Positions 48,968-57,553 are shown, numbered from the stretch's first letter. The stretch is DNA of 64,000 nucleotides from Lachnospiraceae bacterium (GCA_017525525.1 JAFXSQ010000075.1:27684-91683), one strand, 5' to 3'. The notes: generated by a model from the sequence alone, not told the origin. Program-made: numbers and translations.

Positions 48968-48978
48968 ATCTGCGCGCC

Positions 48979-49464
48979 TTATTCAAACCTGCATAAGAGC
49001 ATGGCGCCGTCGCGATAGACCTCCATCAGGTCATCGCCCTTATACACGAGCTTTAACTGTATGTCATCCTCGCCTTCAAGGAGCGGCTTCAAGAAATATT
49101 TATCTCCCTCCCAGGCCGGAAGGTCAAGCACCTTGTCCTCCTCTATCCAGTAGAGCCTGCCCTCATCGCAATCGTTTCGAAGCTCGCCCTCAAGCTGCTC
49201 CGCGGAGTAGAGGAACATAATCTCATCCTCCCATACATCCGAGAGAAATGTAACGATGCCCCTCAGTTTAAGGTCAAGGACCTCATAGCCCGTTTCTTCC
49301 TTTATCTCCCTCTTCGCGCACTCATCGGGGCTCTCCCCCGGTTCAAGCTTTCCGCCCACACCAAGATACTTCCCCGCCGACTGTCCGCCGTCATCATTCT
49401 TTTTTATCATCAGATAATTCCCGTTCTGCTTTAAGTAGCAGAGGGTCGTGAGTTTCATGTTCAT
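48979..49464 (-). CDS. NUDIX hydrolase (MutT/8-oxo-dGTPase-like)
   Basis: 161 residues. The NUDIX box is complete: GKLEPGESPDECAKREIKEE followed by TGY, residues about 38-60, giving the Mg-binding glutamates. It begins MNMKLTTLCYLKQNGNYLMI, as in the 8-oxo-dGTP diphosphatase group of Firmicutes. It hydrolyses a nucleoside diphosphate linked to some other group, plausibly oxidised dGTP, keeping it out of DNA. GAGGAA is 8 nt before the ATG. A terminator follows and a degenerate dispersed repeat lies upstream, so it is a single-gene unit. Confidence 0.88.
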   Translation of the reverse strand: MNMKLTTLCYLKQNGNYLMIKKNDDGGQSAGKYLGVGGKLEPGESPDECAKREIKEETGYEVLDLKLRGIVTFLSDVWEDEIMFLYSAEQLEGELRNDCDEGRLYWIEEDKVLDLPAWEGDKYFLKPLLEGEDDIQLKLVYKGDDLMEVYRDGAMLLCRFE

Positions 49465-49479
49465 AGTATATTCCTCATT

Positions 49480-49507
49480 AAGACTCTTCGCTTCCTGCTC
49501 AGTGTAA
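49480..49507 (-). repeat. GA-hairpin repeat, copy 14 (degenerate)
   Basis: Arms ACACT and AGAGT around GA/GA with GC/GC and an AGGAA loop; one outer pair is lost. It lies upstream of the NUDIX gene. Confidence 0.5.
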
Positions 49508-49539
49508 CGCCTTGTGTTTTTACATTACCTTCTTTATCA

Positions 49540-50220
49540 TTACACCTTCATAGTAAACCTGCACGCAGGATACCCGGCGCAGCCCCAGAATTCCCCGAAC
49601 TTGCCGTTCCTTAATTTCATCTCTTTACCGCATTTACTGCAAATCGGAGTTGATTTTGCTCCTTCTTCAAAGAGCTCACTTTCCCTTCTTAAGAGCTCGT
49701 AGACCTGCTGCGTCATCCGGCAGTCATTCAAGGCCCTGTGTGCTCCCTCGGTGGATATCCCGAAGTGCTCTGCAAGATCCGTCAGCCTGTGATGCGCCAT
49801 CTCCGGCATGCAGTTCCTTGCTATGACGAGCGTATCTATCAGATCATTTTCCGGAATCTGCCCGAAGTGCGCTTCACAATCCCTGTAGATAAACTTCATA
49901 TCGAAGGTTATAATATTGTGTCCAACAAGCGGCATGTCCCCTATGAACTCAACAAAGCCCGGAAGCACCTCTTCTATACACGGCTCATCCTCAACCATAT
50001 GGTCATATATCCCGTTCACCGCACTCGCCCACGAGGAAATGTGACACTGCGGATTGACCAGCGAGCTGAACTCCTCCACAGCCTCACGCGCCTTAACCTT
50101 TATCGCGGATATCTCCACTATCTTATCCGACGCATCCGACATCCCCGTAGTCTCCAAGTCAAAGACCACATAGTCGTCTACGAATGTATTAAGTTTTGTA
50201 CCTTTAGTTTGTCCAAGCAT
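49540..50220 (-). CDS. DnaQ-like 3'-5' exonuclease with topoisomerase-type zinc finger
   Basis: 226 residues. The DEDDh exonuclease core shows YVVFDLETTG (about 18-27), GHNIITFDMKF (about 100) and HRALNDCR (about 160), so all four acidic residues and the histidine are present. The last 33 residues are a C4 zinc finger of the topoisomerase I type (CSKCGKEMKLRNG, then WGCAGYPAC). It resembles the PolC/DnaQ epsilon-like exonucleases of Clostridia and could proofread or trim single-stranded DNA ends. It is the last housekeeping-type gene before the restriction island. Confidence 0.87.
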   Translation of the reverse strand: MLGQTKGTKLNTFVDDYVVFDLETTGMSDASDKIVEISAIKVKAREAVEEFSSLVNPQCHISSWASAVNGIYDHMVEDEPCIEEVLPGFVEFIGDMPLVGHNIITFDMKFIYRDCEAHFGQIPENDLIDTLVIARNCMPEMAHHRLTDLAEHFGISTEGAHRALNDCRMTQQVYELLRRESELFEEGAKSTPICSKCGKEMKLRNGKFGEFWGCAGYPACRFTMKV

Positions 50221-50262
50221 TGTTATTCCTTTTCATTGTTTTAGGATTCCCTTATAGCACCT

Positions 50263-50298
50263 TTGACAATTTCGGGCTCATGAGTCCGAAATTGTCAA
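50263..50298. repeat. 36-nt near-perfect palindrome
   Basis: TTGACAATTTCGG and its complement CCGAAATTGTCAA flank a CTCATGAG centre; the only mismatch is one G/T pair position. TTGACA occurs at both ends, one on each strand. It lies 43 nt upstream of the DnaQ-like gene, at the edge of the 694-nt gene-poor stretch 50221-50914. It could be an operator or a terminator-like stem. Confidence 0.6.
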
Positions 50299-50376
50299 TG
50301 AAATCCCAATCGTATTATCAAGCAGTTAGACACGTTATCGGAATAATGTATAAATTTAGCCGTTTGTCAATGATTT

Positions 50377-50445
50377 TCGGCATTTTGGCCAGCTTTTTTT
50401 CGGCGTTTTGGCCGACTATTTTCTGGCGTTTTGGCCGTTTTTTAG
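50377..50445 (+). repeat. Three tandem 23-bp repeats
   Basis: The core GGC(A/G)TTTTGGCC recurs at 50379, 50402 and 50425, exactly 23 nt apart, with T-rich, partly conserved spacers. It lies in the gene-poor stretch between the DnaQ-like gene and the Mrr fragment. Three units are too few and too close for a CRISPR; they could be protein-binding iterons or slippage products. Confidence 0.6.
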
Positions 50446-50515
50446 CACCGCCTCGTAGCATCTTCAAATCTACGAAAAACCGGTGTAGTTATTCTCCGGT
50501 CTTCCATATAAAATC

Positions 50516-50629
50516 TCATGCACATTCTTTTATCAAATATTCCCTAAGTTCTTTGGGTGTGTGTAATTGTCCATCAGAAAGAAATTTAAGAACAGGCGTA
50601 AAGTATTCGTAATATTTCGGTAAATTCAT
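50516..50629 (-). pseudogene. N-terminal fragment of an Mrr-type restriction protein
   Basis: 37 codons from an ATG with GGGGAG 9 nt upstream: MNLPKYYEYFTPVLKFLSDG, then HTPKELREYLIKECA and a stop. This matches the winged-helix Mrr_N domain, whose usual form is P-x-Y-x-x-x-x-x-P-x-L-x-x-L-x-D-G. The catalytic Mrr/PD-(D/E)xK domain that should follow is absent; the next 200 nt hold the tandem repeats and no frame. I read it as the stump of a lost type IV restriction gene. It could alternatively be a short DNA-binding regulator. It lies 290 nt past hsdR in the same direction. Confidence 0.6.
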
Positions 50630-50810
50630 TATTGAGCTCCCCCCTTCACAGATGCTTTTTGCTGAAACATTATCACGTATCATATATTCAAAAAATCGTT
50701 TCAATTTTACCACACAATCAAATCAGTGTCACTCTAAACAAAAGACTATTCAGCTCCGATTCCATAAACAAGAGTATTTGATGAGATCATTATACTATTC
50801 TTTGGGAACA

Positions 50811-50846
50811 GAAAAAAGCGGCCAATACATCTGACCGCTTTTTTCC
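50811..50846. terminator. Bidirectional terminator after hsdR
   Basis: AAAAAAGCGG/CCGCTTTTTT, a 10-bp stem with a 13-nt loop, 69 nt beyond the hsdR stop. Confidence 0.85.
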
Positions 50847-50914
50847 ACTTTGCAATACAATCCATGATAGTTTATTCTTAAGCATATACTTCTTTAGAAA
50901 CTTTAGCTCAATCC

Positions 50915-53875
50915 TCACAGCAACGGTTTTATTTCTTCCATTAGTTTTTCCTTGAAATCATGAACAAGCGCGGTTCTGAATTTGAACTTCGCCACCGGTT
51001 CGGGCGTATTCTCTTTATACGCTGAATAGTCGGCCTTCTCCTTGAAGTTGTTCTCGTTTGCCATCTCGTCGTTTCTGAAATGCATTACCTCATACATCAC
51101 GTCTTCGACATCAACAAACCATCTGGAAGCATATTCCTCTGCCGCTTTCTTAATCGCATCCTCACGCATTCTATGGATAAGAACCGACATATCCTGTCCC
51201 GCATACTTATACCTGTCTTTTTCAATATCATCCACAACCGCACCCAGAAGATCACCAAGTCGTTTATTATCCTTACTGAAGTCTGCAATCATACTCCTTA
51301 CAGCAGCCATTTGTTTGCTAAATTCCTCTTCATAATCTTCTTTTTGCTCGTCTTCCTCTGTAGGAATAAGGTTAGTCAATCCCTGAATAAGCCCTATAAT
51401 ATACTCATAATCTACAGTAAACTTCTCTATGGCAACAAGATCATAATCCTCAACTAAAGGATTGTCATCCTCAGAGGTTTCTTCAGTCTTTTCCTCCTTT
51501 ATCTCCTCAACGGCATTCCTATACCTTGCAGCATAATCATCGTATTCCTCCTGCGAGAAGTTATATTCAGCAAGCATATCAGGTGTGTACTCAGAGAATG
51601 CCTTAAGATGCGAAAAGCTCTTGTCTAAGTCTCTGAATAATTCAACAAATGTTTTCTTTTGTTTCAGCGATAGCCCTGCCGCGTCTTCCGAAGTAGGCAC
51701 TAATGCCTTAAGCGTCTTAAGCGCTATTCTGAATTCCTCGAGTATAGACGTCCATTCTTCTGCAAGAGGTTGTCCGTCTCCTCCGAGGGAGTATAACTTT
51801 AGCGCATTATCTATCTCTTCCTTAAACTCCTTTGGCGACTGAAATGTTACTATCTGTCCAAATCGCTTCATCTTATCAAACAATCGGTTAGTTCTCGAAA
51901 ATGTCTGAATAATATCCTGAGGCTTCATAGGTTGTCTGTCTATGAATACCGTCGATATCGGCGGAGCATCAAATCCTGTGAGCAATCTGTCAACTACTAT
52001 CACAAGATCAAGTTGCTCTTCTCGCTTTTTGTACTTATCCTCTTTTCTTGCAAGTCTTTTATTCAGATTACTGTTATACGCCTGTATTCTCTCCACAGTA
52101 AACTTGGTATCAAACATATCATTGTATTCAATCAACGATTGTTTCATCTTATCCTGATTAACCTGTGATGACTCTTCATTCTCAGAAACAGAGTATGTTA
52201 TAGCAAATTTAGGAAAGTCCGGAAGCGCTTTCTTTACTTCATCCGATATTTTTAGCTTATCTTCGCCCTTCTTAATCTTATCCAACAGTTCATAATAAGC
52301 CTGAGCTATCTTTATGGAGCTGACAGTAAGAATTGCTTCATATGTTTCGCCCCTGCCTTTTTTCATTCCGAACTTCTCATAGCATTTATTTAAGATTACA
52401 TTAAGGACTTCCCTTCTGTGCTCCTCCGTTTTATACACATCAAGATCCACATTTTCCTTTGTTCCGAGATTCTCTACCATAAAACCAAGCACCGCTTCAT
52501 CATGTATAGCTTCCTTAATTGTGTAGCTATGAAGGCACCTGCCGTAAAGCTGTTCCGTAGTCTGCGGAAGATCGCCCCTCGCCTCATACCCATTTTCCTC
52601 AAATATAGGCGTTCCGGTAAAACCATACCAAAGTGAGCTTCTGAAAAATGATTCTATAAGTCTTTTTGTCTCCGGAGAAACAGCACGATGACATTCGTCC
52701 ACCACAAAAGCAAGCCTCTTTGACTTAATAGTCTCATACTTAGGCGAGTCCTCCTTAAGACGTTTTGTAATCATTATTTGAAGCTTCTGGCGAGTAGTAA
52801 CTATCATCTGACGATTCTTATCAGCAAGCTTGTTCATTAACGCTGTCACATCATCTGTGTTATCTACATCTATGGTATCGTTGTCAGCATAAGATTGGAA
52901 AGCCATTGTTGTCTGGGTATCCAAATCCTTTCTGTCTATAAGAAAGACCGTTTTATCTATAGACGGTATATCCATAAGAAGGTTGCGAGTCGCCTTGTAA
53001 GAAGTCATGGTCTTTCCTGAACCGGTAGTATGCCAGATGAATCCGGACTCTCCGCTTCTCGAGGCCTTACGCATGGCATCAATGGCATGTATTTGATAAG
53101 GGCGCAGTATAAGCAGTTTCTTTGCGTCCTTGTCAAGCACCGTATATCTCGTGACCATCTCATGCGCTTCAGGTATCTTCAATACTGATTTTGCAAAATC
53201 CAGGTAGTTACCGACCGGTTTGTTCTCATGATCTATCCATCCCGTTATAAACTTCTTATTAAGCTCGGTATCTCTTGCCGATGCAAAATACCTGGTATCA
53301 ACTTCATTGCTCACAACAAACATCTGAACATTCGAGAAGATACCTCGAAACTTTCCCTCTGCTATATACTTTTTAATCTGATAAAACCCATCCATATACG
53401 AGTGATCTTTATTCTTCAACTCGATGTGAATTAACGGTATGCCATTTATAAGAAGCGTAACATCAAAGCGTCTGTTTCTTCCCTGTTCATCATCTTCTTC
53501 CTTAAATGCGTTGTATTGATTTATAACCTCATATACACTCGAGCCACCGGCTATATGTTCATTATTCATCACCATAAGGTGCAATGTCTCATTTCCGCGC
53601 TGAACATGTACTAAAACCTTACCGTTTTCTCCGGCCAGCCACTTACCCGCATCGTAAAATGTTGTATGTGAGAGATCATTTTTAATCTTCGCAAACTCTG
53701 TATCACTTAACGGGATATCATTAAGAACAGCCTTGTTATTCTGCTCTAATATATACTTAAAGTTTGCCCATAACTCATCCTCACATCTAATATCCGGCCT
53801 GTAAGTCCATTGCGAGTCTCCGGAAGTCAGTTGTTCTATAAGTCTATGTTCAATTATCGCTTCTAACTCTGCCAT
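50915..53875 (-). CDS. hsdR: Type I restriction enzyme R subunit
   Basis: 986 residues, typical. The N-terminal nuclease domain has the PD-(D/E)xK pattern RFDVTLLINGIPLIHIELKN (about 135-155). The SF2 translocase motor follows with HTTGSGKTMTS (Walker A), VDECHRAVSPE (DEAH-like), FTGTPIF (motif III) and LTGFDAPPISTV (motif V). The C-terminal helical part binds the methylase core. With HsdM and HsdS it cuts DNA far from unmethylated sites after ATP-driven translocation. It starts 17 nt after hsdS. No frameshift is seen, so it should be functional. Confidence 0.95.
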   Translation of the reverse strand: MAELEAIIEHRLIEQLTSGDSQWTYRPDIRCEDELWANFKYILEQNNKAVLNDIPLSDTEFAKIKNDLSHTTFYDAGKWLAGENGKVLVHVQRGNETLHLMVMNNEHIAGGSSVYEVINQYNAFKEEDDEQGRNRRFDVTLLINGIPLIHIELKNKDHSYMDGFYQIKKYIAEGKFRGIFSNVQMFVVSNEVDTRYFASARDTELNKKFITGWIDHENKPVGNYLDFAKSVLKIPEAHEMVTRYTVLDKDAKKLLILRPYQIHAIDAMRKASRSGESGFIWHTTGSGKTMTSYKATRNLLMDIPSIDKTVFLIDRKDLDTQTTMAFQSYADNDTIDVDNTDDVTALMNKLADKNRQMIVTTRQKLQIMITKRLKEDSPKYETIKSKRLAFVVDECHRAVSPETKRLIESFFRSSLWYGFTGTPIFEENGYEARGDLPQTTEQLYGRCLHSYTIKEAIHDEAVLGFMVENLGTKENVDLDVYKTEEHRREVLNVILNKCYEKFGMKKGRGETYEAILTVSSIKIAQAYYELLDKIKKGEDKLKISDEVKKALPDFPKFAITYSVSENEESSQVNQDKMKQSLIEYNDMFDTKFTVERIQAYNSNLNKRLARKEDKYKKREEQLDLVIVVDRLLTGFDAPPISTVFIDRQPMKPQDIIQTFSRTNRLFDKMKRFGQIVTFQSPKEFKEEIDNALKLYSLGGDGQPLAEEWTSILEEFRIALKTLKALVPTSEDAAGLSLKQKKTFVELFRDLDKSFSHLKAFSEYTPDMLAEYNFSQEEYDDYAARYRNAVEEIKEEKTEETSEDDNPLVEDYDLVAIEKFTVDYEYIIGLIQGLTNLIPTEEDEQKEDYEEEFSKQMAAVRSMIADFSKDNKRLGDLLGAVVDDIEKDRYKYAGQDMSVLIHRMREDAIKKAAEEYASRWFVDVEDVMYEVMHFRNDEMANENNFKEKADYSAYKENTPEPVAKFKFRTALVHDFKEKLMEEIKPLL

Positions 53876-53892
53876 AGATTATCCTTTCTCCG

Positions 53893-55053
53893 CTACGGAA
53901 ACATATTTTGAAGCATATATTTTTTTACTGCTTTAAGTTCATCACACTTACGCTGATGAAGGGTGATAAGGTTGTCGAGATTCAAGAAAAAATCCCCAAT
54001 TTGCACTTGCTCAGTAATATCTCTTGGCATTATCAATTCGAGATTTTTCAGTTCACTTGCCTTTACTAGAGGCTGTCCTGTGCCAAATGAAAGTTTCTTT
54101 ATATCGAACTGAGTGAGCAAATGATAAAGAAATTCTATATTCTGCGAAGTCTGTATAAATACCGTATTATCGCTGATTTTCACCTTTCCTGCATGACGAT
54201 AGAGACTACCTGCATTTGCGCCAACACGAGCTGTAAGTATAAAATCCCCCTCATAATCATACTCATGATCATATCCAATTACAGAGGTAGAACCTAATAT
54301 TGGATACTCTCCAGAAGATCCTTCTTTATCAAATTTGCTCTTGCCTGTATCTACAGAATCAACAACTTCTGACAACTTACGCTGTTCCCAAGCATCAGTA
54401 AATCCCAGGAAACGAATCTCCGGAATCTGCTCACCGTTTTTCGGAAACATTTTTTGGAGCATGTATTTTTTCATTTTTTTTGTCTCATCACACTTACGCT
54501 GATGAAGGGTAATAAGATTTTCAAGACTTTCAAAAAACTCACCAATCTTTCGCTGTTCATCTTTTGATTTTGGAATCATAAACTCAAATCCATCTATCTC
54601 TTTTGATGATACATTGGGTTGTGCTCCTGCAACGAGAACGGCAGATAATTGGTCTGCAAATAACTGTGATTTCATAAGCGTTCGTATAAATCCATAGTCA
54701 CAATTATCTGTAGGCATAAAACAACCTACTCGCTGATTTTGATAGTATTTATGCCCTTTTTCAGCATGTAGTACAGAAACCTTTCCCGTTGTTGCTCCAG
54801 ACATAGCAAGTACAGCAGCTCCATCGTAAAGAGCATAAGCCTCATCATCGTCTTGTTCATCATAGTATGCAAAATCAGCGCCTACTGAACCATCTGATAA
54901 TATGTTTGAAATTCGAACAATGGGAACTCCTTCGGCACAATATTCATTGCTCTTAAAAGCAAATCCTCCTCGAAGTGGAGCTATTTCACCAGACTTACGC
55001 TGTTCCCAAGCATCATCAAATCCTGCAAATCTAATTTTTGGTGTAAATCCCAT
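53893..55053 (-). CDS. hsdS: Type I restriction enzyme specificity subunit
   Basis: 386 residues with two target recognition domains (about 15-165 and 210-360), each ended by a conserved helix. Two internal duplications are clear: DAWEQRK at the head of both halves, and NLITLHQRKCDE plus KKYMLQ-x-MFP at the tail of both. HsdS reads two half-sites of a bipartite sequence and sets where HsdM methylates. It begins 3 nt after hsdM. The near-identical DNA at these duplications could recombine and swap recognition domains; no second hsdS or invertase is in the window. Confidence 0.92.
   Translation of the reverse strand: MGFTPKIRFAGFDDAWEQRKSGEIAPLRGGFAFKSNEYCAEGVPIVRISNILSDGSVGADFAYYDEQDDDEAYALYDGAAVLAMSGATTGKVSVLHAEKGHKYYQNQRVGCFMPTDNCDYGFIRTLMKSQLFADQLSAVLVAGAQPNVSSKEIDGFEFMIPKSKDEQRKIGEFFESLENLITLHQRKCDETKKMKKYMLQKMFPKNGEQIPEIRFLGFTDAWEQRKLSEVVDSVDTGKSKFDKEGSSGEYPILGSTSVIGYDHEYDYEGDFILTARVGANAGSLYRHAGKVKISDNTVFIQTSQNIEFLYHLLTQFDIKKLSFGTGQPLVKASELKNLELIMPRDITEQVQIGDFFLNLDNLITLHQRKCDELKAVKKYMLQNMFP
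53940..53970 (-). repeat. Direct repeat inside hsdS, 3' unit of helix repeat
   Basis: About 31 nt matching 54486-54516 with one difference (CATCACACTTACGCTGATGA and onward). It encodes the LITLHQRKCDE helix. Confidence 0.8.
54375..54397 (-). repeat. Direct repeat inside hsdS, DAWEQRK unit (central)
   Basis: 23 nt identical to 54993-55015. It encodes DAWEQRK at the start of the second recognition domain. Confidence 0.8.
54486..54516 (-). repeat. Direct repeat inside hsdS, central unit of helix repeat
   Basis: Partner of 53940-53970. It encodes the helix that closes the first recognition domain. Confidence 0.8.
54993..55015 (-). repeat. Direct repeat inside hsdS, DAWEQRK unit (5' end)
   Basis: Partner of 54375-54397, at the N-terminal start of hsdS. 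Confidence 0.8.
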
Positions 55054-55056
55054 AGT

Positions 55057-56652
55057 CTACACCTCCCCAAACTGATTTAGTAAGCTGTTCATCAAGTCCC
55101 TTGTCTCGTCATCTTGAAAAGTCAACTCACTCATCATGACAGCAAGTCCTTTATTTACCTTCGCAATCTCTGCATCTGTATTACTCATCTGTGCAACAAG
55201 CTCACTTAAATCAATCTCCTCCTCTTCCTCTGATGAATCTACATACCGAGGTATATTCAGATTGAAATCATTTTTTTCTATGTCCTCATACGATGCAAGA
55301 TATGCCAATTTATCTACACTTTCTCTATTCTTATATAGTTCAAGAACTCTGTCTATGTGCTCATCACGCATCACATTCTGTTTCTTATCTTTCTCATAGA
55401 GGCTCGAAGCATCAATGAACAAAACATCTCTGCCCTCTCTCTGCTTCTTTAACACAACTATACATGTAGGAATCGAAGTATTATAAAACATATTTGCCGG
55501 AAGACCGATAACCGCATATATCGAACCGTTCCTAAGCAGAACCTCTCTTATATTCCCCTCTCCCGCGCCTCTAAAAAGAACGCCGTGCGGCAATACAATC
55601 GCCATTGTTCCGGCAGGCTTCAAATGATAAAAACCGTGAAGTAAGAACGCATAATCTGCTTTTGACTTCGGAGGAAGCTTGTCTCCGTAATCCATAAAGC
55701 GCTCGTCCATTTTAAAGCCCTCTGCCGCAGACCACTTTGCCGAATAAGGCGGATTCATAGTAACCACGTCAAATTCAGTCTCTTCACCGGTTGGCCAGTC
55801 TGCATCTAATGTATCTGCATTTCTTAAAACCTGATTTTCCGGGTTGATGCCGTGAAGAAACATATTCATTCTTGCAAGATTATATGTTGATGGCATCAGT
55901 TCCTGCCCGAAGAACTTTATATAATCAGGCTGTTCACTGTATTTACGACAGCTTAACAAGAGCGATCCCGAACCGCAACATGGATCATATGCAAGAAGTC
56001 CTTTCTTGCTTTCATGCCCGAGCATTGCTATACGACATAGAATCTGCGCCGGTCCATGAGGCGTATAGAACTCGCCTGCTTTCTTTCCCGTCTCAGACGC
56101 AAACTGTCCTATAAGATACTCATATGCATTTCCGAGCACATCACCCTCTGCATGTATAAGATCAGCATCCTCTAATACCGACAGTACCTCTGCAATAGTT
56201 GAACTCTGCTTCTGATCTCCGGTTCCGAGTCTGTTGGAATAAAGATCCACATCCGCAAAAAGATCGTTAAACAACTTATCAGACTCCTCTATCCTGTTAA
56301 ATGCCGCCTGAAGCTTCTCCCGATGAAAAGAGTTAGCTTTCACATCACGGAGAATACTCACATAAGTCATATCCGGATCTATAGTGTAATGCAGAGTATT
56401 CTTCATCTCCTCAAGAAGATCCTTGGCATCATCGCTTGCGAACACTTCCTCGTAAAGCTGCTGCGCCTCGTTCAAATCATCTGTACTCTCATCATTTATC
56501 AAATCATAAACCTTGGATAAGTATGAATCCGAAAGATACTTGAAAAATATCAATCCTAACAAGTAAGTCTTATACTCATTAGCATCCATCTTCCCCCTTA
56601 ACACATCCGCGCCACTCCATAATACTGCAAGTAGGTCTTTTCCATCTGCCAT
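55057..56652 (-). CDS. hsdM: Type I restriction-modification methyltransferase subunit
   Basis: 531 residues from the ATG at 56652 (MADGKDLLAVLWSGADVLRG), set by AAGGAG 7 nt upstream. The N-terminal HsdM helical domain is followed by the SAM-binding motif YDPCCGSGSLLLS (about 220) and the adenine N6-methylase motif MNPPYSAKWSA (about 290). FYTPHGPAQILCRIA precedes the SAM motif, as usual. It methylates adenine in both half-sites to protect host DNA. It lies 30 nt after an ATP-grasp gene and 3 nt before hsdS, so all four genes read as one operon. Confidence 0.96.
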   Translation of the reverse strand: MADGKDLLAVLWSGADVLRGKMDANEYKTYLLGLIFFKYLSDSYLSKVYDLINDESTDDLNEAQQLYEEVFASDDAKDLLEEMKNTLHYTIDPDMTYVSILRDVKANSFHREKLQAAFNRIEESDKLFNDLFADVDLYSNRLGTGDQKQSSTIAEVLSVLEDADLIHAEGDVLGNAYEYLIGQFASETGKKAGEFYTPHGPAQILCRIAMLGHESKKGLLAYDPCCGSGSLLLSCRKYSEQPDYIKFFGQELMPSTYNLARMNMFLHGINPENQVLRNADTLDADWPTGEETEFDVVTMNPPYSAKWSAAEGFKMDERFMDYGDKLPPKSKADYAFLLHGFYHLKPAGTMAIVLPHGVLFRGAGEGNIREVLLRNGSIYAVIGLPANMFYNTSIPTCIVVLKKQREGRDVLFIDASSLYEKDKKQNVMRDEHIDRVLELYKNRESVDKLAYLASYEDIEKNDFNLNIPRYVDSSEEEEEIDLSELVAQMSNTDAEIAKVNKGLAVMMSELTFQDDETRDLMNSLLNQFGEV

Positions 56653-56682
56653 CGTCGGTCTCCTTTCCAAAAATATATGTTT

Positions 56683-57456
56683 CTATTCTACCACATATTT
56701 CATAACACTTGAATTATTCTTCTCTCCTTCGAAATCAAGTTCATCCTCTGTTTCGGTAAGCTCCGCCCATCTTGCAGCCAGAAGCTTTGCATAATCTATG
56801 AAAAGCAATCCATATGAACCAATTGAGAAACCATCATTTACCTCTATAAGTACAGTCTTGCCCTCAGCAGTAAGACCAAAATCCATTGCAAACCCAGCCG
56901 GTTGTTCTTTATAGTCCTTAAGCGCATTGTCAATAACAGTCGAATCGTAATGCAACCTCCAATCCCCTTTATACTGCCTCACATCAAGTATCCTTCCATA
57001 TCTGACAAAGGCTCTCCACTCAGCCTCAATATCAAGAACATCGCTACATATTACGTCATAGTTTTCGTAACAACTCCCACATCCAATCAAGTCCTTTGTG
57101 GTTGAAATCACTCTGCCGGTAAATCTTTTGTCAATATATGGTTTAACAAACACTGGCCACATCTCAGGGTGGGAGTTAACCGTATTTATCTTGGATGTCC
57201 ATATATTTCTACCAAGATATGCTTTTAATTCTTCAGGATAATCAAGTTCCGGATACTCGCAACCAAGCATTTCCAAGCGCCATTTTGTCGGTCCCAATCC
57301 ACCCACAACCACATCTTCCTTTTCTGACACTAACAACTCATCCCGCTTATTGAAGAATACGGTTTCAATGCCTAACTGTTCAAATCCGTAATATGCATTA
57401 AATACTGTCTCATTAAACGGAAAACCTGCTGCATTTGTTTGAATGTACGCTTTCAT
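56683..57456 (-). CDS. ATP-grasp protein of the R2K clade, first gene of the restriction operon
   Basis: 257 residues from the ATG at 57456, with GAGAGGTGAT upstream; the GTG four codons earlier overlaps that site. The core has PVFVKPYIDKRFTGR (about 102-116, ATP lysine), AEWRAFVRYGRILDVRQYKG (about 147-166) and LIEVNDGFSIGSYGL (about 208-222, metal-binding Glu/Asn). This is the pattern of the R2K ATP-grasp clade as I recall it, a group seen in phage, conflict and peptide-modifying contexts. Such enzymes ligate a carboxylate to an amine using ATP; the substrate is unknown. It is only 30 nt upstream of hsdM and should share its transcript, an unusual partnership. Confidence 0.75.
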   Translation of the reverse strand: MKAYIQTNAAGFPFNETVFNAYYGFEQLGIETVFFNKRDELLVSEKEDVVVGGLGPTKWRLEMLGCEYPELDYPEELKAYLGRNIWTSKINTVNSHPEMWPVFVKPYIDKRFTGRVISTTKDLIGCGSCYENYDVICSDVLDIEAEWRAFVRYGRILDVRQYKGDWRLHYDSTVIDNALKDYKEQPAGFAMDFGLTAEGKTVLIEVNDGFSIGSYGLLFIDYAKLLAARWAELTETEDELDFEGEKNNSSVMKYVVE

Positions 57457-57525
57457 TCTAAATATCACCTCTCTTCCTCTTACTTAATTCGCCACAATCT
57501 CTGGCTCTCCAACGTGAAAATACAA

Positions 57526-57553
57526 TGTATAAAATATCACTACAATCACGCAA
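57526..57553 (-). promoter_or_regulatory. Possible promoter of the ATP-grasp/hsd operon
   Basis: On the minus strand, -35 TTGCGT (57553-57548), a 16-nt spacer and -10 TATACA (57531-57526), about 70 nt before the ATP-grasp ATG. It is the best match in the 425-nt spacer 57469-57893, which otherwise holds a doubtful 30-codon protein-like fragment and a terminator. Confidence 0.35.

Noticed and set aside
50377-50445. A small CRISPR array.
   Set aside because: Only three units, a 12-nt core and 11-nt spacers. No cas gene is in the window.
50220-50612. A 130-codon plus-strand frame across the gene-poor stretch.
   Set aside because: It runs through the palindrome and tandem repeats and antisense to the Mrr fragment. 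Its composition is not protein-like and it has no ribosome site.
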